From: Yamagishiella unicocca
Lineage: Eukaryota; Chlorophyta; Chlorophyceae; Chlamydomonadales; Volvocaceae
DNA length: 64,000 bases
Assembly: GCA_003116995.1 (NCBI GenBank)
Contig: BDSL01000056.1
Coordinates: 310,001-374,000 of the forward strand
Reading direction: 5' to 3'
The notes under the pieces are model-generated. The model ran no database searches, was not told where the DNA came from, and was given only the letters and a program-made list of their open reading frames with translations. Below, piece by piece: positions 38,007-49,209 of the stretch. Every line of letters starts with the position of its first letter. The stretch's first letter is position 1. The position numbers and the translations under genes were made by a program.

Positions 38007-39572
38007 AATGCTCCTCGTCTTTCCTTTACAGGTTCATTTTTCCGCAGCACATTTTTATCAAACAACTTTCAGGTAACGCCCATTTTGGTATTACTGCTGC
38101 GGCAGCAACGACAAACCCTGACGCACGACTCCCTGGAGTCAGGAGACCGACTCTATTCGCCGAGCCTTCGACTCATAAAGCTGTCGTCTCTGGAAGATAT
38201 ATTTAGCTATTTGAAGCACGCCGCGTGCGATCAACGGCTGGCGGGTCCACAAGAGAAGAACCTTAGGGATAAAATTGTATTGGAACGCACGAATAGGGGG
38301 TTCCCCTACGTATCGTATCATCAACTTTGTAGGTTGAAGGAGCAATGTGGCTAGCTAATACTAAGGTGACTCTGGCAAAACTGGGGCTACACAGCTGCAG
38401 GAATGGCGGAATCTTCAGGGTAAAGGAGCGTGTATGTGGCTGCATGTTTGCCGGGTGAGACAAACACTGCTGGCTCAGACGCCATTCATGGATTCCCCTA
38501 CCCCCGCATGCAAACACGGGAAGTGGAGTGGGCGCTGTCAACTGATCAGTGTTGCCTAGATCAAGAGCAGCTGGCAGACCACAGGATAGAAGGAGCGGCG
38601 CCCGCAAAAGACGTACGCAGGATTAACTGAGAAGTAACGAATATACGAAAGGTCTACTCCGATTGCTGGGGTGCGCCATGGTGGGCTGACCGTAGCAGGG
38701 GCCGCTGCCAGGCCAGTGCGGCTGTTGGGGAAGGGGTAGGCCCGGCTCGAAGGCGATGCGGAGAAGCCATGACCTGGCGCACCTCGAAATGCCCTTAGTA
38801 CTGGCCAGCCTTTCAGCCAGCTATGGAACTTCTCACAAGCGCGTGCAGTGCCTGGCAAGAATCTGACTTCGAGGAGCCCCTCGACGAAATGTACGGCATC
38901 CACGCGGCGTGTAGCCCTCCGCAATGCACCACGTCTGGACACGCACCCGACCTCCGTTGCGGCTACAGCCGGCAGTAGCCAGGGAGCCCCCGCACCCTGC
39001 CCGACAACGTTGTGCTACGTACGGCAACTGCACAACGAACACAACCCAGGAACCCACCCCTCGCCGCCAGCAGACAACAGGTGCCACCGGAGGGCGCCCT
39101 ATGATGGTACCCGCGGTGAGCGGCCAGGACAGTGATGGTGGGTCGGAGCAGAGCGGGTGCGGCAAGCGGCGGCGGTTGGTGAGTGTTTCGTGCCGTCCGG
39201 CAGGTTGGTCAGCCAACGTTGACCCCGGCCTGACAGCTATCCGCCTGCGGCCGTCACGGCTCCTGCCAGCAGTGCAGCGGCGGAGGCTGCTGGGACCGCA
39301 GTGGCGGCGATGGCGTGGCTTTTGAGAACATGAGGAGCCTGATCGCCACCCTTCCCTCTGACATGTCGTACACCCAGGTCTAGTCGCAGTTCGTGCTTCA
39401 AAGTTTGCCTCGGGCTACGTCGTCTTCTGGCCTTCCACGATGCAGACGATGGGCTGGAAAGTCTGAGGGGCCCTACGACAGGGGGACGCGCACGTGCATG
39501 ACAGGAAGCGAAGGTTGCTCGGCGTGGGTTCATCGGCGTCGTGAAATGGTGTTTTTCCTCCGGAAGACCTCC
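38007..39572. other. Mostly non-coding; possible gene remnant at 39100-39420
   Basis: On the plus strand a short frame (MMVPAVSGQDSDGGSEQSGCGKRRRL, 39102 on) ends at a good GTGAGT donor near 39180. A later acceptor-like CAG near 39277 leads to VAFENMRSLIATLPSDMSYTQ, which is followed two codons later by a stop. This could be a two-exon remnant or an unannotated small gene. I do not recognise it. Confidence 0.25.
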
Positions 39573-39875
39573 CTCCCCCTAGGCGGCAGCCATCCCTCCC
39601 CTAGGCGGCAGCCACCCCTCCCCTAGGCAGCAGCCATCCCTCCCCTAGGTAGCAGCCATCCCTCCCCTAGGCGGCAGCCATCCCTCCCCTAGGCGGCAGC
39701 CATCCCTCCCTAGGCGGCAGCCATCCCTCCCCTAGGCGGCAGCCACCCCTCCCCTAGGCAGCAGCCATCCCTCCCCTAGGTAGCAGCCATCCCTCCCTAG
39801 GCGGCAGCCATCCCTCCCCTAGGCAGCAGCCATCCCTCCCTAGGCGGCAGACATCCCTCCCCTAGGCAGCAGCCC
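39573..39875. repeat. 22-bp minisatellite with CCTAGG core
   Basis: About fourteen tandem units of CCCTCCCCTAGGCGGCAGCC with variants (CAGCAGCC, TAGCAGCC). The order of the variants suggests higher-order duplication. Confidence 0.85.
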
Positions 39876-40339
39876 TGGGTGCGGGGGGGAACGTGCCCGC
39901 AGCGCAAATGGAAGCATAACAGCAGGCCCGGGGGACCCAGGCGGCCCCCTTGCCCCAAAACACAAGCGCTGAAACCGCCCTGCGTCAAACGGATCGGAAC
40001 AGGCCGGCAGCTCCCTAAGAGAGGACGCGAGGGCCGTGGGGGCATCAGGACAGTAACAGGAGTGCGGCAGCGGTAGGGGTGGTGGAGCAACTCGGCGGCT
40101 CCGACTCCAGGAAAAACAGAACTACAAACCACCCCAGATGCCTTGCAAAGGCATAAGGCCCTTTATGAAACGCTAGTTTGTGAAAGATTCCATGTTTGAA
40201 CATCCTTCGCGTGCAGGAGCGCATGACCGTCCCCATTTGGGAAGGTCATATGTTCGAGCCCGCAGTGTCATATGCCATCTATGCTGGGGGGTGTCGCGGC
40301 CCCTTGTCACCCGAGTGGGGGCTGATGGTTGGAAGTGAG

Positions 40340-41525
40340 CATGATTCTATCGGTCTAGTTCGTCTGCGTCGATGGCGTGTCCGCTCTGAGCCCACAGTCG
40401 GCAACGGCATCTCCCTGACGGGGGGTTGTCGTGGCTGATGATAAATTCGGCACCGCGTAAGGCAGGAAACTGAGCAGCGAAAACGGGTAGCTGCGGGCGG
40501 CAGACGGTCAGCATGCCTGAGTGGGCGGCTAGACCACCCGGTAGGTCCTCTGTGAGGCGACCAACTGTTTTATGGCCAATTTCCCTTGCGCGCCGTCTTT
40601 TCTGGAGCTCTTCGCTGCAGTCCACCTAGTTCACCGCTGCGTCGTTGGGAGACTGGGCGACTGCACACATGTGTTGCTAGCAGTGGCTGTTACAGTGGGC
40701 CCTACACCAAAAGGCTGCTGCAGGGTCCCTCGGGCGCGCAGCAATGTGTCAGCGACGTGGCAATCTTCGCACCTAGCTGTGGCGGTACGTAGCTGCCCCC
40801 GCAGGGCATCGGGGCCTGGTTGCATGTGCCCTGGCGCTAGCCTACGGGAACATGTCATTCCGATAGCCATAACTGTGGAGATTTTGTTTCTCCATGTGCG
40901 GGTTTTTGTGACGCTGTTTCTCCATGTGCGGGCTTTTGCGACGCTGTTTCTGCATGTGCGGGTTTTTTGCGACGCTGTTTCTGCATGTGCGGGCTTTTGC
41001 GACGCTGTTTCTCCATGTGCGGGTTTTTGCAACGCTAGACCTCCCGTGCTATAGCTTACAAGATGAGTATCATTCCGTGCTGCTGTGGTGGGGTTGTACG
41101 TGCCGATGGAGCGGCAGGGGCGGGGGACTGCTCACCGGGACCAAGCACCGGCCCCGGCACCAACCCAGCGGGGATCCCTAACCTCACATGTTACATGGCT
41201 GCCACACCAGAGCAACGGACACGTGCACGAGCACACATCTACGAGTAGCGTCGTCCGTGCAGCTGTCGGCACACGGCAACACTCGTGACATGCAGCTCAG
41301 CAGCCCGAGGTACAGGACATTTAGCTTTAACCAAACACTGTAGTGTGCTGGCCGGCACACTACTAATACTGGAACGGTAGGGGGCACCCTCATCGGCCCA
41401 CTGCAACACCGCCGAGGAACCCTCAGCACCACAACACCGCCCACAACCCTCATACCACAGGGCCCCTCCTCCCCCTCCTCGATACTTCCTCAACGTACGG
41501 TACATTAGTGGCATCGTCATGCGTG
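40340..41525. repeat. Segmental duplication block, copy 1 (partner 51650-52690)
   Basis: Nearly identical over long stretches to 51650-52690, in the same orientation. It lies immediately left of the array region that contains ankyrin gene A; the partner lies left of gene C. Minus-strand frames such as GMTCSRRLAPGHMQPGPDAL are conserved in both copies, but I recognise no domain. Confidence 0.75.
40885..41035. repeat. Tandem repeat of about 30 bp in the duplication block
   Basis: Five to six copies of GACGCTGTTTCTCCATGTGC plus GGGTTTTTGC. The partner block has only two to three units (about 52130-52195), so the array length changed after duplication. Confidence 0.75.
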
Positions 41526-41604
41526 GGCTACCCTAAGCCAGCAGCTGGCGACGACGTCGCGACCTCCGCAGCTTCTACAGGTGTTGCCTCAGCAAGGAGC
41601 CCGT

Positions 41605-41790
41605 CACTGTCGCCCCTGGTGCACCAAGCCCATCTCAGGCCCCGGACCTCCTGTCGCCCCTGGTGCACCAAGCCCCTCTCAGACCCCGGTCCTCCTGTCG
41701 CCCCTGGTGCACCAAGCCCCCTCTCAGAACCCGGTCCTCCTGTCGCCCCTGGTGCACCAAGCCCCCTCTCCGACCCCGGACAGTGGCGGA
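41605..41790. repeat. Tandem repeat of 44-45 bp
   Basis: Four units starting CTGTCGCCCCTGGTGCACCA. The paralogous position near 52765-52860 has two units, again a copy-number difference between duplicates. Confidence 0.75.
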
Positions 41791-42036
41791 CCGGGCCTCG
41801 AGGCCCCGCAATGCATGCCGTAGCCGTGTCGTCAATGAGGAGGGCAGCACCCGTGTCGGCAGCAGCTGGATGCCTCAGCAGCAGCCCCACAACCCCAGCT
41901 CAACCCTTGACAACCTCCACAAGCTGCAGTTCAGCGACGGAGGCTGTCATGTGCCGCTGTAGCTCTTGCTTGTACGGCACCTCCCGTGGGCCCTACGGAT
42001 GGCATGCAGATCTTTCTTCACCCCCCCACCGCCCCA

Positions 42037-42304
42037 TCACCACGCCTCGCACACGGCCCAGTCCCGGTGTCCAGCGGCCTGCAGCACCGCCCCAGCCGCA
42101 CACGCGCCCAGTGCTGCGTCGTGCGGTGACGCCAGGAGCACCCTCACGCGACTGCCCCCGCCCACCGCCACGCCGATGGCCCCACTCAGCCGCGCCGCCA
42201 GCACGTCCCGCTCCTCCTGCGCCCACACACCCCAACACCCGCCGCTGCTCCCGCAACCCGGCAGCAGCGACGACAGAGGCAGGCGCCGGATGCCGGGAAG
42301 CGCC
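42037..42304 (-). other. Conserved 88-codon frame downstream of gene A
   Basis: Reads LPGIRRLPLSSLLPGCGSSG, then VWAQEERDVLAARLSGAIG, and ends AGHRDWAVCEAW. Here it joins, without a stop, to the frame overlapping the end of gene A's exon 2. The same frame follows B (46281-46015), C (53368-53102), D (disrupted, about 58918-58645) and lies at 61727-61462 without an ankyrin gene. Confidence 0.45.
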
Positions 42305-42370
42305 TCTCCGCTGCCGCTGTCGCCACCACCGCCACCACCGCCGCCACCGCCGCCGCTGCTGCCGCCGCCC

Positions 42371-44366
42371 TCAGGGAAGTCTAGACCTCCGCTGTTGCTG
42401 CTGCTCCGCCAACCAACCCTGCACCTCCTCCCGCACCTTTTTATTCCTCCGCTCGGGCGCGCACTCCATCGCCTCGTCCCAGTCCACGGGGCAGCCCACC
42501 TCCACCAGAGCACGAAGCACTGCTACGGAATCATGGCCAAGGGCCTTCTTGAAGACGCTACCGGTAGGGCCCCAGGGGCAGCCCAGCCGCACCAGGCAGC
42601 GCATCGTGGCCAGGTCGCCGATGATGGCGGCCCTAACGTAGGGCCGGCCGTCGTTCTGGGGAAGGGGCGGTAAAAGGGCACATGGTGGTGAAAGGCCCGG
42701 GAGGAGAGGTGAATAGGGCCCAGGTCCCGACCACCACGTACAGCTTGGACCCACATACGCCGACACGGCTGTAGCAAACCCAGGTTCCCGGCCCCCTTGG
42801 TTCCCACCCCCCCTTGGTCCCCCCCCTTGGTCCTCGCCCCCCCTGGTCCCCACCCCCCCTGGTCCTCGCCCCTTGGTCCCCGGCCCCCTGGTCCCCGGCC
42901 CCCCTGGTCCCCGCCCGCCCCCCTTTGTCCCATCCCCCTTCTCCCCTGAGCAGCAATAGTCCCCTACACCCCCAAGACACCACCGAAGCCATCTAGCAAA
43001 GCCCCTTCCCGCCCTGCCACCCCACTCATGCTGCACCACCCTCGGCCCCCCCTGCCCTCGCCCCCTGCCGCCATACACACCCGAAATCGACAGCCCCTTT
43101 GCACCAGCCACTCCAGCGCCTCTTCGCAGCCACTGTTGACAGCGCAGTCCAGGGTTTCGTCACTCACATTGCGACCGCGGTCAATCATCCAGGACAACAG
43201 CTGTACGCTGCCGGACTCGGCTGCAGCATTCATGCTCTTCCGGGCGCCACCACGCAGCAATCTTTCCCCGAACACCTCCACCAACCAAGCCACCACCGCC
43301 AGATGCCCCCAGGCCGCTGCGGCACGAAGGGTGGTCCCTGGGTCGAGTCCACATCCTCGTGCGTGCAGGGCTTGCAGGACGGCCAGGTGGCCGCCAGCAG
43401 CAGCCTCGTGTATTGATAAAGGATCTTCCAGCTGGAGACCCTGCGCCAGCATGAACTCCAGGGCGGCAACGTTGCCAGCGCGGACTGCCGCAGCAACTGC
43501 CATAGCGTTTGCTGGGCAGCCCTGCCGCTGCAGCCACGTCAGCCGGTCCAGCGCGTCAGGGCAGAAAGTGGCAGCCATGCAGCAGGCTGCGGCGGGCAGG
43601 CGGAGGTTGCGGCCCCGACGCTGAAGCCACAGCACCTTCGCCTGCCAGTCGGGCGTGGGGCTGCCGGCAGCCGCGACTATGGCATAACCTATGATTTGGT
43701 TCCTCAATTTCTGACGGTGCCTTTTCACACGCCACATTGGCTCCAGGCGTTCTTGGTAAAACCGCTGCAGTGTCGCCAGGTCGGCGACCTCGGCTACCCC
43801 CATAAACAGCAAGCCATCGTCTTTGTGTGGGGATAACATTCTGCTCCGGAACCACTCCACGAGGTCCACGCGGCCGCCATGAACAGCGCCAGTGGCACCA
43901 CATGCGAAGTCGCAGCCCTCGCTCAGTAGCCACTCGCACACAGCTTGGTGCCCCGCCCGCGCTGCTACGGCCATTGCGTCACCCAAGGGGCAGCCCCGCC
44001 GCCGGAGCCACTTGCACTCGTCCAGCTGCCCTGCGGCGGCCGACGCCTCTAGCATGCATTCCGTAAGAATGCACCCAGCGCTGTCCACGGCCACCTCCAG
44101 GTTTGCCAGGACGCCGCTGGCTGCCGTCAGGCACACCAGCTCGCACCGGCGATGCAACGGCAGTGGTCGCATGGCGCTCGGCACGCCCCAACGCTGTCGA
44201 AACGCATGGGGCGGAGATGGAAGCGACAGCCGGACGTCCATGAATTGACGGAACTGCTTTGCTGTGGGCTTGTCCACCAGGCGGATGGTGCACGGTACTT
44301 CGTTGGGGGTAAAAAACGCACAATGTTGTCCACAATATCCGGTAACCATATTCCCGAAGCCGCCAT
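42371..44366 (-). pseudogene. Ankyrin-repeat gene A (F-box-like), frameshifted copy
   Basis: Homologous to genes B, C and D, with exon 1 at 44366-43081 and exon 2 at 42655-42371. The start MAASGIWLPDIVDNIVRFLPP is followed by a G-run of five where B and D have six and C has GGAGGG, which shifts the frame right after the F-box-like helix. The rest (PNEVPCTIRLVDKPTAKQF and all ankyrin repeats) is open in the shifted frame. That frame could be entered from an upstream in-frame Met (near 44415), giving a protein without the F-box-like start. A sequencing error in the homopolymer is also possible. The ankyrin part, for example AGHQAVCEWLLSEGCDFACG, resembles gene C more than B or D. Confidence 0.75.
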
Positions 44367-44409
44367 GATGACTGCCGTGACCTCTTGTTCCTCTTGCCCT
44401 ACTAACTAG

Positions 44410-45940
44410 AGGCAAACCGCTCTGTAAGTTTATTACGGTAGCTCAATTCCATCTTTAGTAATCCTTGTCAAGGCCAGGATTGAGAAGACAGTGGACGGAC
44501 CTCGCCTATGGCGAGACGAAGTTACGCTGGGCAAGAGGAGATCAGGTGGTCAGCCATGGTCAACATTGGTGAAGTATATTAGTGACAACGTGCAAAGACC
44601 GAGTCACAGCCCTGTGGAAACCTTAACTTGCCAGCCTTCCGTACACCTGCGTCAATCTGTGTGTCTGTCACCCCGCCCGCTCCCCCCCCCGGTCCCCCGA
44701 GGCTAACCATTGGTATATGCCAGAGTCCATGGCGGCCACCTAGGGCAGCATCGATCGAGTGTACGGTGAACCCTGACCGCCCGGCGCCAAATCAGCAGCC
44801 TGCAGCCCGCTATGGCGATAATAACCATTCGCAACATTTTCTGTTTATGATCGCAGAAGCTGTCTGTTGGGAGTCATCAGAGTCGCCATGATGACGACAG
44901 GAGCTGGTTATAGGGAGTCATCTGCTCCGTACATGTCCACCTTAGGTGGCGTCTAAAGACACCGGTTTGCGGGCAAGCCCCAAACCTTAAGGGACATCCG
45001 CTTGCCCGCAAGCCCCAAACCTTAAGGGACATCCGCTGTACGGATGACATCATCGCGGGCATAAGCGTAACAGGCCGTTGCCTGCCTTGAACCCCATAAA
45101 CATCCATAGTCATGTATGTAACGGGTCCTTGCACGTTACATCATCGGAGTCGCGCACACGTCGCACGCATCGCACGCTTGCCGCGGGAAAACCAGGCGTT
45201 CATTGCATGGTGTTGCTCGCCGTCAGTTCTGGAGTCCTTCGCTGCAGTCCGCATGTTTCACTTCTGGGTTGGTTCCGTAAGAATGCGTCCAGCGCTGTCC
45301 ACGGCTACCTTGAGGTTTGCCAGTGACGTCGCTGGCTGCCGACAGGCAGACCAGCTCGCACCGGTGATGCAACGGCAGTGGTTGGCTGCCTTTGCGGCAG
45401 CGGAAATTGGTATCAGCTCGTGACCGACTTGCCCATTCGACACCACCCTATGCGACGCGGCCGATGGCTCTACCTTCTGGTCTGGGGCCCACTGTAACAG
45501 TCACTACTCCCACCCTACGCCACCTTCGCGCAACCCTCCTGTTTCCTGGATGCAAGCTGGAAACAAGAAATAGTTTACAATCCTGGACTCGATCACGTGT
45601 TCCAAATTGACAGCGATATGCCAAAACGCCTGTCCAGCAGGCACCACGGTATTGCTGCGACGCAAAATATGGTGGATGTACGGATATAGCAGGGCCTAAT
45701 TCCTGAGGGAGGCAAAGGCCAGCGCCGTACACCATGCGTGCCGTGTAAAAGCAGGAACCTGTCACGCAGGCGCGGCAGCTAGGGACACCGGACCGGGCTT
45801 TAACCAAACACAGCCAACCAAGCCACCCCGACTCCCACAACCCCAGCTCAACCCTTGACAACCTCCACAACCCCAGCTCAACCCTTGACAACCTCCACAA
45901 GCTACAGTTACACGACGTAGGCTGTCATGGTGCCGCCGTA
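44410..45940. other. Array spacer between genes A and B
   Basis: Repetitive spacer. It contains the CAGCCTGCAGCCCGCTATGG module (about 44790-44880), shared with 49008-49090, 55889-55970 and 61357-61440. It also holds a 42-bp direct duplication near 44965-45030 (CAAGCCCCAAACCTTAAGGG) and a segment (45400-45700) shared with 51100-51400 and 58080-58360. A small exon-like scrap of the ankyrin family lies near 45270-45370. It lacks the decayed gene copy found between the other genes. Confidence 0.55.
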
Positions 45941-46014
45941 GCTCTTGCTTGTACGGCACCTCCCGTGGGCCCTACGGATGGCATGCAGATCTTTCTTCAC
46001 CCCCCACCGCCCCA

Positions 46015-46281
46015 TCACCACGCCTCGCACACGGCCCAGTCCCGGTGTCCAGCGGCCTGCAGCACCGCCCCGGCCGCACACGCGCCCAGTGCTGCGTCGT
46101 GTGGTGACGCCAGGAGCACCCTCCCGCGACTGCCCCCGCCCACCGCCACGCCGATGGCCCCACTCAGCCGCGCCGCCAGCACGTCCCGCTCCTCCTGCGC
46201 CCACACACCCCGCCACCCGCCGCTGCTCCCGCAACCCGGCAGCAGGGACGACAGAGGAAGGCGCCGGATGCCGGGAAGCAC
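46015..46281 (-). other. Conserved 88-codon frame downstream of gene B
   Basis: Same frame as after gene A, but preceded in frame by a TGA (AGC TGA CAG GTG) where A reads through. The CAG before GTG CTT could be a splice acceptor; I found no donor in the right phase in exon 2. It may be a third exon, a relic, or 3' UTR. Confidence 0.4.
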
Positions 46282-46339
46282 CTGTCAGCTGCCGCTGTCG
46301 CCACCACCGCCGCCACCGCAGCCGCTGCTGCCGCCGCCC

Positions 46340-48305
46340 TCAGGGAAGTCTAGACCTCCGCTGTTGCTGCTGCTCCTCCAACCAATCCTGCACCTCCCTC
46401 TGCTCATCCTCACTCCTCAGCTCGGACGTGCACTCCATCGCCTCGTCCCAGTCCACGGGGCAGCCCACCTCCACCAGAGCACTAAGCACTGCTACGGAAT
46501 CACGGTCAAGGGCCGTCTTGAAGACGCTACCGGTAGGGCCCCAGGGGCAGCCCAGCCGCACCAGGCAGCGCATCGTGGCCAGGTCGCCGATGAAGGCGGC
46601 CTCAACGTAGGGCCGGCCGTCGTCCTGGGGAAGGGGCGGCGAAAGGGCACATGGTGGTGCAAGGCCCGGGAGGAGAGGTGAATAGGGCCCAGGTCCCGAC
46701 CACCACGTACAGCTTGGACCCACATATGTCGACACGGCTGTAGCAAGCAGCACCAATGAAGGTCCGTGATGTCACCTACCCCACCACGATCACTCAATCT
46801 CGTCTTCCCGCCACACATCCAGGGTGTGAAACTCCCCCGAGTGCCACCTGGCCCCCCCGGGATCCCTGCCCTTGGTTGGTCGTCCATGGATTCGCGGGTT
46901 TATGTTTTTATACCCCCCTGGTCCCCGCCCCCCCTAGTCCCGGACCCCCGCCCCCGTCCCCGCCCTCCCCTATGGTCCCATCCCCCTTTTCCCCTGCCGC
47001 CATACGCACCCGAAATCGACAGCCCCTTTGCACCAGCCACTCCAGCGCCTCTTCGCAGCCACTGTCGACGGTGCAGTCCAGGATTTCGTCATTCACATTG
47101 CAATCGCGGTCAATCATCCAGGACAACAGCTGTACGCTGCCGGACCCGGCTGCGGCTTTTATGTTCTCCTGGACGTCAGCACGCAGCACCTCCACCCCGA
47201 ACACCTCCACCACCCAAGCCACCACCGCCAGATGCCCCCGGGCCGCTGCGGCACGAAGGGTGGTCCCTGGGTCGAGTCCACATCCTCGTGCGTGCAGGGC
47301 TTGCAGGACGGCCAGGTGGCCGCCAGCAGCAGCCTCTTGTACTTTCCAATGATTGTCCAGCTGGAGACCCTGCGCCAGCATGAACTCCAGGGCGGCAACG
47401 TTGCCAGCGCGGACTGCCGCAGCAACTGCCATAGCGTTTGCTGGGCAGCCCTGCCGCTGCAGCCACGTCAGCCGGTCCAGCGCGTCAGGGCAGGAAGCGG
47501 CAGCCAGGCAGCAGGCTCCGGTGAGCTGGCGGAGGTTGCGGCCCAGACGCTGAAGCCACAGCACCTTCGCCTGCCAGTCTTGCGTGGGGCTGTGGGCGGC
47601 CCTCATTATGGCATGACTTATGTAAGCGTTCCTCAGCGGCTCAGGGGTCTCGCACACATGCATCATCGGCTCCAGGCGTTCTTGGTAATATCGCTGCAGT
47701 GTCGCCAGGTCAGCGACCTCGGCTACCCCCGGAAATAGCCGGACACATTGGGTAGCGTCTTCGTGTGGGATTAACATTCTGCTCCGGAACCACTCCACGA
47801 GGTCCACGCGGCCGGCATCAATAGCGGCAGTGGCACTGACTCGCACGCCGCAGCCCTCGCTTAGTAGCCACTCGCACACAGCTTGGTGCCCCGCTCGCGC
47901 TGCTGCGGTGATTGCCTCACCCAAGGGGCAGCCCCGCCGCCGGAGCCACTTGCACGCGTCCAGCTGCCCTGCGGCGGCCGCCGCCTCTAGCATGCATTCC
48001 GTAAGAATGCACCCAGCGCTGTCCACGGCCACCTCCAGGTTTGCCAGGACGCCGCTGGCTGCCGTCCGGCACACCAGCTCGCACCGGCGATGCAACGGCA
48101 GTGGTCGCATGGCGCTCGGCACACCCCAACGCTGTCGAAACGCAGGGGGCGGAGATGGAAGCGACAGCTGGACGTCCCTGAATTGATGGAACTGTGCTGC
48201 TGTGGACCTGTCCACCAGGCGGATGGTGCACGGTATTTCGTTGGGGGGTAGAAAGCGCACAATGTTGTCCACAATATCCGGTAACCATATTCGCGAAGCT
48301 GCCAT
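46340..48305 (-). CDS. Ankyrin-repeat protein with F-box-like N-terminus, gene B
   Basis: Two exons, 48305-47010 and 46624-46340, with a GT-AG intron (GTGCGTATG donor), 526 aa. It starts MAASRIWLPDIVDNIVRFLP followed by CTIRLVDRSTAAQFRQF, an F-box-like helix pair common at the front of algal ankyrin proteins. About ten degenerate ankyrin repeats follow, for example AAAGQLDACKWLRRRGCPLG, ARAGHQAVCEWLLSEGCGV, RAGNVAALEFMLAQGLQL, AAGGHLAVLQALHARGCGL and ARGHLAVVAWVVEVFGV, ending in exon 2 with VGCPVDWDEAMEC and a Gln/Arg tail. If a true F-box, it would link substrates to an SCF ubiquitin ligase; that is inference. Its central repeat (VRVSATAAIDAGRVDLVEWF) matches gene D rather than A or C. Confidence 0.8.
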
Positions 48306-48640
48306 GATGACTGCCGTGACCTCTTGTTCCTGCTGTCCTAACTCTCTTTACCTACCAACTCGAGGCATACCGCTCTGAACGTTTATTAAGATAGCTCACT
48401 CCATCTTTAGCCTCCTTGCCAAGGCCAGAATTGAGATGACGGTGGACGGACCTCGCCTATGGCGAGATGAAGTTATGCTGGGCAAGACGAGATCAGGTGG
48501 TCAGCCATGATCAACATTGGTGAAGTATATTAGTGTCAACGTGCAGAGACCAGGTCACAGCCCTGTGGAAACCTTAACTTGCCAGCCTTCCGTACACCAG
48601 CGTCAATCTGTGTGTCTTTCGCCCCGCCGGGGTGCATTCC
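48306..48640. other. 5' flank of gene B
   Basis: About 300 bp conserved upstream of genes B, C and D (CTTGTTCCTGCTGTCCTAAC next to the start, then CCATCTTTAGCC and GGTCAGCCATGATCAACATT). This is the likely promoter and 5' UTR of these genes. The flank of gene A is more diverged. Confidence 0.45.
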
Positions 48641-48652
48641 CGCTAAGGTGTA

Positions 48653-48955
48653 CGCCAGTTAACTGCGCTTTAGGTTATGCATTTGGGGTCTAGAGGTCAG
48701 CCTCCCACATGGGCGAGCTCGTGAAGACCGCTGGTGCCTGGCATGTGGCGACCGGGAAGCAATAGAGGATGAAAGGCACGTACTGCTGGAATGCCCAGCT
48801 TACAGTGGTCTCCGTGATGAACTGTGGGGAATGGGTATAACGCCCAATGCCACGATGCTGCAGGTCATGAGTGTCGAGGACCAACGGGGTCTAGCGAGCG
48901 TGTTGCACCGTATTAGGAATCATCGCACAGCGATAACGGGTATCAGGACATAATT
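48653..48955 (+). mobile_element. 3' tail of a non-LTR (LINE) retrotransposon
   Basis: The plus-strand frame reads RFRLCIWGLEVSLPHGRARE, then RWCLACG, EDERHVLLECPAYSGLRDELW, and stops after HRTAITGIRT. The CxxC-H-C cluster followed by ECPAY is the usual C-terminus of LINE ORF2 proteins. Only the last 100 codons remain, typical of 5' truncation. The frame stops at a TAA just before it, so no upstream LINE sequence is present. Confidence 0.75.
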
Positions 48956-49209
48956 GCTATGTTATTTGGGCATGGCCACTATGTTTTCCATATAAAATTA
49001 CATCAGCAGCCTGCAGCCCGCTGTGGCGATAAACACCATTCGCGACATGTCCTGTTGATGATCGCAGAAGCTGTCTGTTGGGAGTCATCAGACCCCCCAT
49101 GATGCTGTTTATTGGGAGTCATCGGAATCGCGCAAACGTCGCACGCATCGCACGCTTGTCGCGGGAAAACCAGGCGCCCACTGCGTGGTGTTGCTCGCCG
49201 TCAGTTCTG

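Noticed and set aside
39573..39875. Regular 22-bp array as a possible CRISPR
   Set aside because: Units are contiguous with no unique spacers, and the context is eukaryotic; it is a minisatellite.
40200..40275. tRNA-like segment with GTTCGAGCCC and a TTTGGG loop
   Set aside because: It has a B-box-like sequence but no A-box, acceptor stem or D-arm at the right distance, so I do not call a tRNA or SINE.
44990..45326. Small frames in the A-B spacer as short genes
   Set aside because: They overlap spacer modules repeated elsewhere and a scrap of the ankyrin family; no independent coding signal.
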